From: Centrapalus pauciflorus
Taxonomy: Eukaryota; Streptophyta; Magnoliopsida; Asterales; Asteraceae
Assembly: GCA_020465985.1 (NCBI GenBank)
Contig: JAANYP010000853.1
Location: 62,001 to 126,000 of the forward strand
Length of the DNA: 64,000 bases
Direction: 5' to 3'
Shown: piece after piece, positions 44,946-57,363 of the stretch
Layout: the number at the start of each line of letters is the position of its first letter
Position numbering within the stretch: position 1 is the first letter of the stretch
The notes under the pieces: model-generated
Told to the model about the DNA's origin: nothing
The model's input: the letters and a program-made list of their open reading frames with translations, nothing else
Databases searched by the model: none
Translations under genes and position numbers: made by a program

Positions 44946-46659
44946 TTAGCTATGTTCGAACAGACTGGGATAGGTAACTTTCATGACATCTCTTGATTCC
45001 CAAGACTGATGCGAACCTTTGTGGTGTTTCCACTGGACGAGCGCCATCTGTATTTCTTTATTTCGAAGCTTTTTGGTCTTCGAGTCCAGAATACATTCTG
45101 GCTCTTCAACCACTCTAAGTTTCTCATCAATTTGCAAGTTAACGTGTGGTATTTTAACTTCTCTTTCGTCAGCTAAGATCTTTCTCAGATGACTGACATG
45201 GAATACAGGATGTATTCCCGATAGATCCGCTGGCAGTTCAAGACGATAAGATTGATTTCCTATCTTTTCGACAATCTTGAACGGACCGATGAATCTCGGA
45301 CCTAGCTTGTTTCTCTTTATAAATCTCACCACATTCTTCATTGGGGATACTTTCAACATCACCCAATCGTTAACTGCAAAGCTTATTGATCTGTGTCGGT
45401 TATCATAATATGACTTCTGCCTACTTTGAGCTTCCAGTATGTTTCTTCTAACAAGTTGAATCTTCTCATGAGTCAACTGTAGAAGGGCAGGTCCTGCTAT
45501 TGGTGATTCACCTGTTTCACGCCAACAGGTGGGAGTTCTGCACTTTCTTCCATATAAAGCTTCAAAAGGAGCCATCTTGATCGTTGAATGATAACTGTTG
45601 TTATACGAGAATTCGACCAGAGGCAAGTGGTCATCCCAGTTACCACCTAGATCAAGAACGCAGGCACGAAGCATATCTTCGAGAGTTAGGATAGTACGCT
45701 CACTCTGGCCATCGGCTTTCAGATCAAAATACATCTTTGAGCTACCAGGATGAACAGATAATTTGGACTTGTGAGCTTCAGAAAGAAGAGCGTTGCGAAT
45801 AGAACCATATCTAGGAACCCAGATTCGGTTTCCCTTGAGACAGTGAAGTCCCCAAATGATTCAAAGTTAGAAATTGTAGCTGCCCTTTAAGATTTTCAGA
45901 ACTGATATTCTCTTCTTTCAGTGCTTCAGCTTGAGCAACTCGGATGTCTTCTATAAGATCAGAAGAAAATATAACCGGTGTTAAGGCATAGCAGCACTTT
46001 TCTGGATAAACTTTTCTACTCAAAGCATCCGCGACAACATTAGCTTTGCCGGGATGATATAGGATCTCGCAATCATAGTCCTTGATAAGCTCCAAGGACC
46101 GACGCTGTTTCATATTCAGATCCTTTTGAGTGAAAAGATGTTTGAGACTCTTGTGATCGGTGTAGAGCTGACACCGAGTCCAATAAAGATAGTGACGCCA
46201 GATCTTTAGAGCAAAGGTAACTGCAGCCAACTCAAGATCATGAGTCGGTGCACTTTTCTCACAGTCTTTTAATTGCCTTGAAGCGTAGGCAATTACTTTT
46301 CCCTTTTGCATAAGAACACATCCTAAGCCACTACCAGATGCATCACTATAGACAACGAAATCATCATTGCCTTCTGGTAAAGCTAGGATCGGCGCTTGAA
46401 TAAGCTTCTGTTTCAGAATGTCAAATGCCTCTTGCTGTTTATCGGACCAAACGAAAGGAGTATTCTTTCGTGTTAGCATCGTTAGAGGTACAGCAATCTT
46501 CGAGAAGTCCTTTATGAATCGCCGGTAGTAACCAGCCAATCCGAGGAAACTTCTTATTTCAGAGGCATTGCGAGGCGTTTGCCATTTCTGAACGGCCTCA
46601 ACTTTAGAAGGATCAATAGAAATTCCTTCGCCAGAAACAACATGACCAAGGAACTGAAT
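44946..46659 (-). pseudogene. pol: Gypsy-3 unit 2 RNase H-integrase with in-frame core deletion
   Basis: RNase H frame (46539-45811) ends at the frameshift shared with unit 1. The next frame starts MYFDLKADGQSERTILTLED: the end of the zinc-binding region is joined straight to the third-acid motif. Compared with unit 1, 429 bp (143 codons, 38197-38625 equivalent) are missing at about 45713 with a 3-bp ATC microhomology, so the last zinc-ligand region and the first two catalytic Asp are gone. The C-terminal and chromodomain-like part is intact and ends FEHS-stop at 44946. Confidence 0.9.
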
Positions 46660-46748
46660 CTATAAGAATCAAAGTAGAAATTCAAGTTCTGTTGTAAATC
46701 AAAGAATACTTAGGAAATAGCTCAAGACATATATAATAGAAATTATAC
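46660..46748 (-). other. Putative intron, Gypsy-3 unit 2
   Basis: 89 bp, same GT-AG ends and position as 39573-39661, with few substitutions. Confidence 0.72.
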
Positions 46749-49171
46749 CTGTCTGAGCCAAAATTCGCACTTAGAGAATTTTGCGTAGAGTCTTTCTTTT
46801 CTTAATAACTCTAGCAATTGCCGCAGATGAATAGAATGATCAGCCTCCGTTTTGGAGTAAATCAGAATATCGTCTATGAATACGATAACTGATTTATCCA
46901 ACATAGGTCTGCACACGCGATTCATGAGATCCATAAACGCCGCTGGTGCATTTGTCAAGCCAAACGGCATCACGAGAAATTCGTAATGACCGTATCTTGT
47001 ACGGAAGGCTCTCTTTGGAACATCCTCTTCTTTAACTTTCAACTGATGATATCCAGAACGAAGATCTATTTTCGAAAAGTAGCTGGCTCCTTGTAGCTGA
47101 TCAAACAGATCATCGATTCTGGGCAGAGGATACTTGTTCTTTATTGTAACCTTATTCAACTCGCGGTAGTCGATGCACATACGAAAAGTTCCGTCTTTCT
47201 TCTTAACGAATAAGACAGGTGCACCCCACGGAGATGAACTCGGTCGGATAAAACCCTTCTCTAATAGCTCTTGCAACTGCTTTGACATATCCTGCATTTC
47301 TGCAGGTGCAAGTCTGTAAGGAGCTTTAGCAATAGGAGCCGCACCAGGAACCTAGTCAATACTGAACTCGACTTGACGTTCCGGTGGCACTCCGGAAATA
47401 TCGTCAGGGAATACGTCTGGGAACTCACAGACGATTGGGATATCTGATAAAGATTTCTTTTGGGCTTCAGAAGTAGATTCAGATGAGACATAGCATACGT
47501 AAGATTCGTGACCCTTAGATAAGTACTTATGCACTTTTTCAACAGAAATGAAGCAGTGAGCACCTTTTCACTTATCGCCTTTGATTTCCAATACTCGGCC
47601 GTCTGAAGACCTAATCCTGATGATTCGCCGATTGCAGACGATCGTAGCCTCGTTATTCATTAGCCAATCCATGCCGACGATGACGTCGAATTCTTTTAAC
47701 GGAATAGGAATGAGATCAAGGTTGAATACGATGTTATCGACGAGTAGAGTGCAGTTTCGATATACAGAATCAGCCATAACATAGTTGTTACTGGCTGTCT
47801 CAATGTCAAGTACTACAGGAAGCTTTGATGGAGACTTATATAATCTTTGTGCAAAAGAAGTTGATATGAAGGAGCGACTAGCACCGGAATCGAATAATAC
47901 ACGGGCAGGGATTGAGTTAAGCATGAACGTACCGGTAACCACGACAGGTGTTTCTTTTGCTTCTTCCGCTGTTATCTGAAATGCGCGGGTTCTTGCTGTT
48001 GGTGTTGCAGCTGAACTTTTCATTGTAGACCCTCCAGCTGACGACTGTGACTGACCTCGTTGCCCGCTGCGACACTGATACATGAAGTGTCCGCGCTTCC
48101 CACATTTCGCACATCCACGTCCCTGCTGTGGACACTCTTCGCTACTGTGACCAATTCTGTAGCATGCAAAGCAAGTGACGTCATCTGGGTTACACAACCC
48201 CATGTTTGACTTTCTGCATCGCTTGCAGAATCGTGACTCGTTTGTCAATGAGTAGGCTTGTGCTTTCGGTTGGGATTGTTGAGATTGCTGAGTCTGAGAT
48301 TTGTTTGGCCTGAAAAATCTGCCGAATCTCTGCTTCTTCGGAGGAGACGGATTCGTCGGGTTAGTTGTTGGGGCGTAAAGTTGATCACCATACTCTAAGT
48401 ACCCTCGCTCGATCTGTCTAGCTGCTTCAACCATCTCTAGATAAGAATTATATTTTATCGCGCTCATTGGGTGTCGATATCTCGGATTAAGCCCTCCACG
48501 AAATCTGTTCATCTTTCTCTCTTCTGTAGCTACCTGATACGAGGAATAACCGCATAGTCGTGAGAATTCGTGTTCGTATTCGTCAACTGTCTTGGTTCCC
48601 TGGGTCAGCTGCATTAATTGGACTTCCATTTTGTCTTGTTGGTCGATCGGGCAATACTTTGCGTTAAACATATCTAGGAACCGGTTCCACTCTAGAGTCT
48701 GAATTACTTCCTCGCCATATATGCTTCTCTGGGTTTTCCACCAGGCACGGGCAGCTCCGACAAACAACGCTGACGCATAGCTCACTTTCTTCGAATCTAA
48801 GCAATCAGAGATTCTGAAAATCTCTTCGGTATGGCTGATCCAATCCATCGCCTGAATTGGATTCACTATACCCTCAAAGTTAAGGGCACCGCTCGCTTTG
48901 AAGTCCTTGAACTTGCAACCTTTTGGCTGAGCAATTTGAGTTTCGGGATTTGAGTTATCAGAATCAGATTCATTAGTCTGGACTTGCTTTTCTTTTCTTT
49001 TATTCTTTTTATCTTCACGTCTTTTAGCTTCGGCCTCATCTCTGGCCTGAAACTGTTCTTGAATTGTCTTATTTTGTTGTTCAGAATGTTGGGCTAAAGT
49101 TGTTGCATCATTTCAAACATCTGTTGTGGGGTCATGTTGCTGGGAATGTCACATGATCCTGATCCTGACAT
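46749..49171 (-). pseudogene. gag-pol: Gypsy-3 unit 2 gag-protease-RT (broken)
   Basis: ATG at 49171 (MSGSGS). A one-base deletion near 49098 shifts the frame before QLLAQHSEQQNK. A 432-codon open stretch ending at 47568 holds the Gag domain, knuckles (the first reads CFACYRIGHSSEEC) and protease LFDSGASRSFIS. TGA at 47568-47570 and TAG at 47352-47354 precede RT. RT (from about 47297) is open to the intron, FIDDILIYS intact. Confidence 0.87.
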
Positions 49172-49354
49172 CTTAACTGAAAATTAAAATCATTCAACTA
49201 TCAGTTTATAGACTTAGATCTATGTACCCTTTTTCCCATCCTAATAGTCTGTACATCCTATCTCAGTTCAAACCACCTAAATGATTGATTCATATGTATT
49301 GCTTCAGTTTGAGATCAAGTATACTCACGTAATACTTGATTCACTCAAACTAGT

Positions 49355-49366
49355 GCTCTGATACCA
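49355..49366 (-). promoter_or_regulatory. Primer-binding site of Gypsy-3 unit 2
   Basis: Minus strand TGGTATCAGAGC, three bases inside LTR C. Confidence 0.93.
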
Positions 49367-49369
49367 TCC

Positions 49370-50713
49370 TGTGAAGACCTCCCCTTACGGGGCAGTCCTC
49401 AGAGTCTAGGTCCCACAAATTGCAATACGATATCAATCATACTAAGATAGGGTAATTAATTGCGGAATTATAAATTACAAATACAAACATATTAGAATTA
49501 AGTTTAATATAGATTACAATTTTCAAATTAAACTTATAAAGGGTACCATCTAATCTAATACATTACATCATAAAATCATATCAAGTCTACCCAAAACCAC
49601 CACAATTTTCATCTTCCAATTAGTACCGAAGGGTTCGTTGAGTAGTGGTTTATGAAAGCTTCAAAACTTGGAACTTGAATGACCTAAGTACTAGGTCCAG
49701 CAGGTGACTTTCCTTTATCTCTTCCTGTAAAAGTGTAAAGTAGCAACTGTAAGCAATGCTTAGTGAGTATATAGATTTTCAAATTAACATGCATAGTCAA
49801 GCGGATCATTAGTCTAGCGTGATATGTCTTGGCTGCCGCTACAGCCCTCATGATTGGGATATAGAATTCATAGAATTGGATGATGCTCAGGCCACGCTCA
49901 CGCTTAAATTGTGGGGATCAGCCACATACTGGGCTAGCTACCAGTAAATCAACGTGGCGGAACATCGGAGGTCATTACCAAGTCCATAAGAACTGGTGAA
50001 ATAGCTAGGTCTAGAACAATAGACCATCAAGGCTATTCAAGCTGAATAAATCGATCAAGTGTCTGATCAATAGTGAAAGCTTAAGTCATAGAAGTCATAA
50101 TAGCAATGAATCATAAAGCAATATCTGAAGAAGTCTTATATGCAATATGAATTGATAATCAAATAATTATCATGATCCACTGGGCAACACCGAACCATGG
50201 TGTGCACAGGTCTCAATCCAGTTGATAAAATGAATGTCAATAAATCTAACAACAACAATATATCTCAACCGGAAAGTCAACATGTTAAATCTGAATATCT
50301 ATAACTCACAGATCGGGTCTTTGTCAAACAGATATAAAAATCTGCCACCTGAGTTATCTCAGGATTTTATCTTTGTCAATCTGTTCTCTGTCAAATCAAG
50401 TCTTTGACCCGCTTTTAAGTCTTTAAATCTTTCTAAGTATGTTCAGAATTTCACTGAACATGTCCAGAAGTATCATGTCAAATCCTGTTAATATCGTATC
50501 ATTATCATCATCTTTTTAGTCTTTAAAATCTCTAATTTCATCTGATTCTTGATAACTCATAAACTTTTATGTCCATTTTCATGGACATGTGTGACTTTTG
50601 TCATATTTATATCATAATATCTCCTTTTAAAAATTTTAACTAAAAAAACTTATTGATTTTATTCTTTATAAATCCTAATTTTGTTTTGACATTTATTTTT
50701 ATGAAAATGATAA

Positions 50714-50781
<68 letters not shown>

Positions 50782-51989
50782 CTTATAATAATATATATAT
50801 AATTGTATATCTTTGTTGCTGAACATGGATTTTTTTTTCTGTTTTGTTTCAGTATTTTCCCAGTTTTACCGAAACCTTCCATGGTTTCGGTATTCTTAAT
50901 AAGTTTCGGTACTTTTATTAGGCTATGGTCTCGGTAGCTTATTTTGTGTATAGTTTCGGTTACCTCATGTAGGTTTCGGAATATACCGAAACTTTTCATA
51001 GGTTTCGGTATTCTTCAATTTCATCATCACCTGGTTTCGGTAGTTTCAATGTTTCGGGAACTTGTGGGTTTCAGTTCATTATCGAAACCTTTGAGGTTTC
51101 GGTACCCCTTTATGGTCTCGGTATACAAAATCAACAACTCACACACACACACACACATATATATATATGTTTCGGTAGTGTGGTATTACCGAAACCTTTA
51201 AGGTTTCGGTAAACCCACATCTGGGTTTCGGTACTTGCAAACACACACACAACACACACTGCTTCGTTTCTTTTCCATTCTGTTCTTTTAAACAACAATT
51301 ACAACAATTTATACACTTAATTCTTACATGCATGTGTATTATTTCAAATCTTTGATCACTAAACTTGCTTAATTTTTGCATATTTGAAATTGATTTTGGG
51401 TTCATAAAACCCATATAAACCGTGAACTTCAATATGCAACAAGAATAAATTTGTGATGAATATTTACCTTAATCTTTGTAGAAATCTTGTTGCTTGATGT
51501 ATGATTGTTGATCATCTTGGCTTTGAATCTGAATTTGTTGTAATTTTGATGAGCTTAGATGAAGGGAAGAAGATGGAACTTTAGGTTAGAAGATGAGAGC
51601 AGGAGAGTTAATTTGGTGAAATGAGCATTAAAACTCATTTTGAGTTTATATAATTTCTTAAGTTTCTAAAATTCTCATTTTGGGTACTAAACTTTGTTTT
51701 ATCTCTTTCTTTTAATATTTGAACTTTATAATTTAACATAATATATAATTAAACATAATTATATATTTCTCATTACTTTTAAATAAATTATATAACAGTT
51801 CAATTCCAATATTTTATTTGTGTGCCATATTTATGATTCGTATCAAATATGTTGCTAAAATTTATAATTTTTAACTTAATTAAATAATTTCATTATATAA
51901 TTAAATTATAAATACAAATAATGTAAATAAAATTACATTATTAGGTCAAATACGGAAATTAAAAGTTCGATTAAAACTAGGTTGTTACA
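49370..51989 (-). repeat. Gypsy-3 LTR C (2620 bp)
   Basis: Same ends as A and B. Shorter TA repeat (50719-50779). Followed by TSD CACAC and Copia-2 sequence. Confidence 0.95.
50719..50779. repeat. TA microsatellite in Gypsy-3 LTR C
   Basis: About 30 TA units, shorter than in LTRs A and B. Confidence 0.97.
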
Positions 51990-51994
51990 CACAC
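51990..51994. repeat. Target-site duplication CACAC, right copy (Gypsy-3 array)
   Basis: Matches 34733-34737; Copia-2 sequence continues after it. Confidence 0.85.
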
Positions 51995-52015
51995 TGATCT
52001 GACCTTTGCTTTCAG
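51995..52015 (+). other. 3' splice-site-like sequence before the Copia-2 protease
   Basis: CTGAC, then CTTTGCTTTCAG ending at 52015, directly before the protease frame (AGCAGTGTGTGG). It parallels 14252-14280 in Copia-1. Gag and protease of Copia-2 are in different frames once the array is removed, so simple stop readthrough would not join them, though old indels could also explain this. Confidence 0.4.
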
Positions 52016-54440
52016 GCAAGCAGTGTGTGGATTCTAGAATCTAGATGCTCGCGGCATATGATTGGTCGAAAAGATCTACTGTCCAACTTCACGTCATTTG
52101 ATGGTGGTTCGATAAAATTCGGCAACAACGGTGTTGCTCAAATCCGTGGCTTTGGTGATCTTGAAATGGAAAATCTAAAGATTACTCAAGTATCCTATGT
52201 CCAAGGTCTTGGCCACAATCTCTTTAGTATTGTCCAACTTTGTGATAAAGGACTTGAGGTATCTTTCAAAGCCACAAGATGCAACATTCACTCTCTAACG
52301 GGTAAGGAGATTCTTGCCGGCACTCGATGTTCCAATCTATACACCATGGATTTATCAAAAGTCAAAGTCAACAAGACGATCTGTCTCCTATCTAAAGCCT
52401 CATCTCAACAGTCATATTTATGGCACAAGAGATTCTCTCATCTGAATTTCAAAAACATAACCAAGCTCGCAACAAATAGTCTAGTAAGAGGTCTACCGGA
52501 GCTGAAGTTCGACAAAGATCAACCGTGTGCAGCCGGCGAAAAGAGAAAGATCAAGAAAGCCTCACACAAACCGAAGCCAGTTCCCAACGCTACACAACCT
52601 CTAGAACATATCCACATGGATTTGTGTGGTCCGATGTGCATTCAAAGCATCAATGCCAGGAAGTATATAATGGTGATGGTCGATGATTACTCACGATACA
52701 CATGGGTGAAGTTCCTATGCACGTAGGATGAAACGCCAGAATTAAACATCTCGTTTCTGAAACTGACCCAAGTAAACCTCCAATTCAAGACCAAGCTATC
52801 CACGTGGATAACGGAACAGAGTTAAAAAACAAGGAGTTAACCACATTCATGGATTCCGTTGGTATAACCCATCAGTATTCCACTTCCAGAACTCCTCAAC
52901 AAAAAGGAGTTGTAGAATGATGGAATTAAACTCTGCTTGAAGCAGTTCGCTCGATGATCACATACTCGAAGCTGCCACTACATTTTTGGGTCGAAGTTAT
53001 GGACAGTGCGTGCTACACTCAAAATCGATCCATCAGCAACAAACGATTTGGCAAGACACCCTATGAGATTATTAATAAATGTGCACCTAATGTCAAACAC
53101 TTTCGTGTTTTTGATAGCATGGGTTTCATCTTGAACGATAAAGATAATCTCGGTAATTCGACGCAAAAGGAGATGAAGCAGTATTCATCAGATACTCCAA
53201 GAACTCAGCCTCCTACCAGGTGTTCAACAAGCGCACTAGGACAGTTAATGAGAGTGTGAACATCACATTCGATGATTTAGCTGAGTCCGAACATGTTTCT
53301 GAGCATATCAGTTCAGTTCGGCTCCACATCAACAGTCTGAACGATTTCAGACACCATCTGCATCCACCATTGCCACATCAAATGGACAAGATGATCTAGA
53401 CCTAGATTCACTATTTGAATTATTATATCCTACTTCTAAGTCTAGTATTAACTCATTCTCTAAATCTGATGCAGATACAAATGAAGTCAGTTCAATCTAA
53501 GCCCATACCTACTGAAACCACACCTCAATCTCCCAAAACTCCAACCGGTGACTCTGCTCCTAACCTAAACCCAGACATAGTTCCAGACCCTTCTACACCG
53601 GTTGATGTTTCTCAAACCGACTCAACCCATTCTGACTCACCCCAATCCGCAGACAATCTCGTACCACTTTTGCATAAATGAACCTTATCCCGCCCCGAAT
53701 CCCAAATCATTCGGGACAGGTCCGCTCTGATTCGAACCAGAAGAGCAACCAACGCAGAATGTATGTTTGCTATATTTCTGAGCAATATCGAATCTACAAC
53801 AATCACCGACGCATTACGAGATCCAGCTGGGTGAACGCCATGCACAAAGAACTGCATCAGTTCGAACTTCTACGCGTCTGGAGGTTAGTCCCGCGACCAA
53901 AGGAACAGTCAGTTATCGACACCAAATGGATTTTCAAGAATAAACGAGACGAGAACGGGATTGTCATCCGCAACACAGCCAAACTCGTGGCTAAAGGTTA
54001 TCGACAACAAAAGGGAATCGACTATGATGAAACGTTCACTCCAGTGGCTAGACTTGAAGCAATTCGCATCTTCCTGGCGTACGCGGCACTTAAAGACTTC
54101 ACAGTTTATCAGATGGACGTGAAGACGGCGTTTCTCAAGGGATGTGTATGTATCTCAACCTGAAGGTTTTGTCGATGAGTCTACACTGTCATATGTCTAT
54201 GCTCTCGACAAAGCTCTATATGGTTTGAAACAAGCACCTCGGGCATGGCACGTCAACTTAGCTGAAATTCTACTTGATTCTAGTTTCTCCAAAGGTACGA
54301 TCAAAACAACCTTATTCATACCACATAAAGGTAACGACATCTTACTCGTTCAAATTTATATAGATGACATTATATTCAGTTCTACAAAACCTTCACTATG
54401 TGAAAAATTTTGAAAATTAATGGAATCGAGGTTCGAGACA
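51995..54440 (+). pseudogene. pol: Copia-2 protease-integrase-RT remnant
   Basis: Protease motif reads WILESRCSRHMIG: the catalytic Asp-Ser-Gly has become Glu-Ser-Arg. Integrase zinc region YLWHKRFSHLNFKN, then CAAGEKRK in place of the expected Cys-X2-Cys pair, and HMDLCGPM. A stop near 52726 and shifts follow; the core is only fragments up to about 53170. RT resumes near 53820 (WVNAMHKELHQFE, DTKWIFKNKRDENG, KLVAKGYRQQKGIDYDE). A shift at about 54145 moves to VYVSQPEGFVDES, LYGLKQAPRAW and IYIDDIIFSS, then a TGA at 54411-54413. Homology ends near 54440 (ESRFE); the RNase H domain is missing. Confidence 0.88.
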
Positions 54441-55240
54441 AATTTTATTTTCGCTAATGTTACATTTTCTACTAACTTATGTTTCGTGTTTATTTTATTT
54501 TATTCTAGTCTCTGTTTTAATTTTTATTTTCCATGCTAAATCAGGAGGCATCCAGGTAAAACTTCGAGTGTGTTTAAATTTTTATGCACACTCGGTGGCG
54601 GAGAAAATATATTACTTATAGGTGTGTTTAATTTTTATTGTTTAATATTTAAGTTTTTTTTAATTAAAAAACACAAAAAGATTTTATTTAGGTTTTTAGT
54701 TTAATTATGTTTAATATTTAAGTTTTCTATTTTTTAATAAGAAAACTCAAAAAGATTTTTTTTTTGTTTAATTAATATTCAAGTTTGCTATTTTTTAAAG
54801 AAAAACCAAAAAGATTTTATTTTATTTTTATAAAAACCAAAAATATTAGGTATTTTTTTCAGTTATTTTTTTCAGTTATTTTTTTGTTTTATTTTGTCTT
54901 TAATTTTTTTATTCTTCTCTAAATGGTTGTGAGGATGGGTTGGGTTCCCCCTATCGGGTTTGGGGGAACCGAGTTTCAGTTGTCAACTTAAACCGCCCAA
55001 AACCCTTCATTCTTTTTTTTCTCAACTTCTTCATCTTCAAGAACGAACCAAAGAAACCCAGCAAAACCCTCACTGTTTCATCAATCAATCGAGATTAAGA
55101 AGTAGTTTAAAGCGATTTCGTGCTTAAAAGTAAGTTTTATTTACATTATTGCACATTAAACTACATTTCCTTCATAAAAATCTGCTCTTAATCGGTTTTA
55201 AGGTCTGAAACGGTGGTTTTCTTCAATGTTAAGCAAAAGA
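54441..55240 (+). other. Copia-2 post-pol spacer, homologous to the inverted Copia-3 spacer
   Basis: AT-rich non-coding region. GCTAATGTTACATTTTCT, AGGAGGCATCCAGG and the GGTTCCCCCTATCGGGTTTG patch recur, in inverted orientation and diverged, within 60150-61045. Internal units around CAAAAAGATTTT repeat three times between 54670 and 54830. There is no gene; the end of the homology, near AAGGTCTGAAACGG (55200-55216), approaches the junction with Copia-3. Confidence 0.75.
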
Positions 55241-55269
55241 GACTCTGTCGGGAATTCTGCTTCTGCTTC

Positions 55270-57009
55270 CTAGGGCCCTGCTTGATGAGACGATGCAGAT
55301 TCATTTGGACTTGGTAGAGCTGATTCTTCGACTATCATTGGATATTTGCCAGCGGCTCTGGCTCCTTTTTCCCCCTCATGGTGATCAGGATCGTCCTGAT
55401 CATCATGCTTTCTTTTTGTACCCTGAGCAGCGGCGTGACAAGATTCAGCAATTACTTTTAAACGCCCACCCATTTGAGTACCCAGAGGATTTGTTGTTAT
55501 AGAGGAAGAATATCCAGAAGCTTCATTATTTAATATCTCAAGGAGGCGCTTCGCTTCGTCAAGAGTGGGAGCTTGTGGAATGATCGGCTGCTGAGTCATG
55601 AAAGTGAACATGTCACTTAATTGTTGTGACATAAGCTCCTTGAACTCAGCAAACTCGGTTTTGGACACTGAGTCTGGGTGTAACCCGGGGCCACTTAGGC
55701 TCACCGTTTGCATCTCGAGAGACTCCGAAGAGGTCCCTTGATGGCCTGTGCTCATGGTTGGCATTGATGTGGCCATGACAGCACTTCCACTCATCATCAC
55801 CGTCATCTTGGTCGTCATTATCAGGTGATGGAATGTTTAGAGGTGAAAGATGCGCAATATGTGTTTCCTCACTTTCCCTATCTCCTGCTTTTTCTATCTC
55901 AGGCGCTCTACCCTCACCGCCCCTCTCATTTTCATTTTCCCTCTGCTCTCCCCCTACACCTAACATCTCGGGGTTGGCTCCTTGGGCAGGCACAGTCGTC
56001 CTGGCTGTGCCATTGGAGCATCTCTCTCCCTATAATTCCTAAGGGCGTGAGATTCTTTGTCTGCATATGCGAGAAGCTCTTCTGGAAGTGGCCTGACTTG
56101 GATCCCGGTTGGAGAGATAGGATTGTGAAAGTACTTAATCTGAAAGTCTCTCACCCTGGTTTCATGATCTCTGCGTTGGATATCCAGGATGTGATTCATG
56201 CAATGAGATATGATGAGTTTAGAAATCACTGGGTTGGAACAAATTTTCTTGCTCGGCGCGTCCCTTTGGCCTGAATGTCCTCTATTAATTCGGTCCACAG
56301 AGTCCAAGCGTAGTTATAGTGGCAGTTGTAGGCTAAGCTATGAAAAATCCGTAGAATTTGAAGACTTGCTCTATCGGCTCCAGAGGCTTTGACGGTTAGG
56401 CAACGATCAAGAATTGAGTACATGTAGTACCAGCGGCCCAACAACTTGCGTCTGAAAAATTCTAAGGCTTTTGGGAAATGGCCATCATATCCCAGTTGTT
56501 CGATTTCTCGGCAGATTTGTTCCTCAGGCAGTTCTTCGTCATAATCGGGACGGCCAGGAAAATCACGGCGGCAGGGGAGGCGTAGGATGTGGAGAAATTT
56601 CAGGAACACAATCTCGATGGTGTGGTCCTCGATATCACCAGTAATGTGAATGGGTTCAGGGTGATAGGTGAGGGTGAGCCAGAATTTGGACATTGACTTG
56701 GGGTGGACGGGGTCTGGGTCACCTGGTTAGGGCATATGAAATTCGATGGCCCATACGGATTTCTTCGACTACACGGTTTGATAGGCGGATGGCTGGGTCT
56801 TCCTCGGATTTTTGTAGGAAAGCTGGGTCTAGGAGGAAATTGTTTGATTTTATCGGTAGCCACATTTGTCTGGGGAATATTTGCTCTGAGGCTCTAGGGG
56901 GTAGGGCTACTGATCTCGAGGTTATTTCCTAGTCAAACTCTTGGTTAGGGATTGAGTGTTGGGGGCTTTGGGGTGGTACATATTCTCCAGAGTGAGAATG
57001 AGATGTCAT
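55270..57009 (-). pseudogene. Copia-3 third ORF (broken homologue of the Copia-1 third ORF)
   Basis: ATG at 57009-57007 starts MTSHSHSGEYVPPQSPQH; stops and shifts follow. Recognisable pieces: NNFLLDPAFLQKSEEDPAI, then in a new frame (56693-56226) FWLTLTYHPEPIHITGD, LGYDGHFPKALEFF, LLGRWYYMYSILDRCL and NCHYNYAWTLWTELI, then ISKLIISHCMNH. The pattern (Gly-X-Trp helix, Tyr-Asn box, then an Ile/Leu-rich helix) matches the N-terminal domain of the Copia-1 ORF. Later frames give an acidic, Ser/Pro-rich middle and an amphipathic segment (KTEFAEFKELMSQQLSDMF). It ends SSHQAGP-stop at 55270-55272. It lacks the long C-terminal domain of the Copia-1 protein, so it is shorter (about 580 codons) or truncated by the junction. 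Confidence 0.75.
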
Positions 57010-57040
57010 TGTACCTGTCAAATCAATTGAAAGTCAGATA
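57010..57040 (-). other. 3' splice-site-like sequence before the Copia-3 third ORF
   Basis: On the minus strand CTGAC, a T-rich stretch and TTTGACAG|GTACA end five bases before the ATG at 57009. Confidence 0.45.
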
Positions 57041-57363
57041 TGTGTTTGTAATGGACATATGACTTATTCAGAGATGTTTCTTGTTTTAGGCGTTTGCTAG
57101 AAGTAATCTGATTTGTAAAAGGGTTTCTACAAAAGACTTCTCGGTAAGAAAAGTCCATCTGAAGAACCAAAGACTGCAAGACCAGTCCCAACTCAGATTA
57201 TATCACAATAAACAGCCTTAGACAAGATTTAAAACCTCTGAACGAGTGAACTTTAAAGTGAGCTCAACACTTTGGAAATTCAGACTTAGAAAAATTTGGC
57301 CAAAACCTGCGGATGAAGTGTCATCCGAGAGTTGCAACTCTCGGATGAAACTTGAGTGAAAAA
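57041..57363 (-). other. Copia-3 third-ORF leader, left part, with perfect 28-bp palindrome
   Basis: Non-coding. 57321-57348 is a perfect palindrome (arm TCATCCGAGAGTTG and its complement), one unit of the hairpin series that continues beyond the solo LTR at 59787-60092. Confidence 0.8.
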
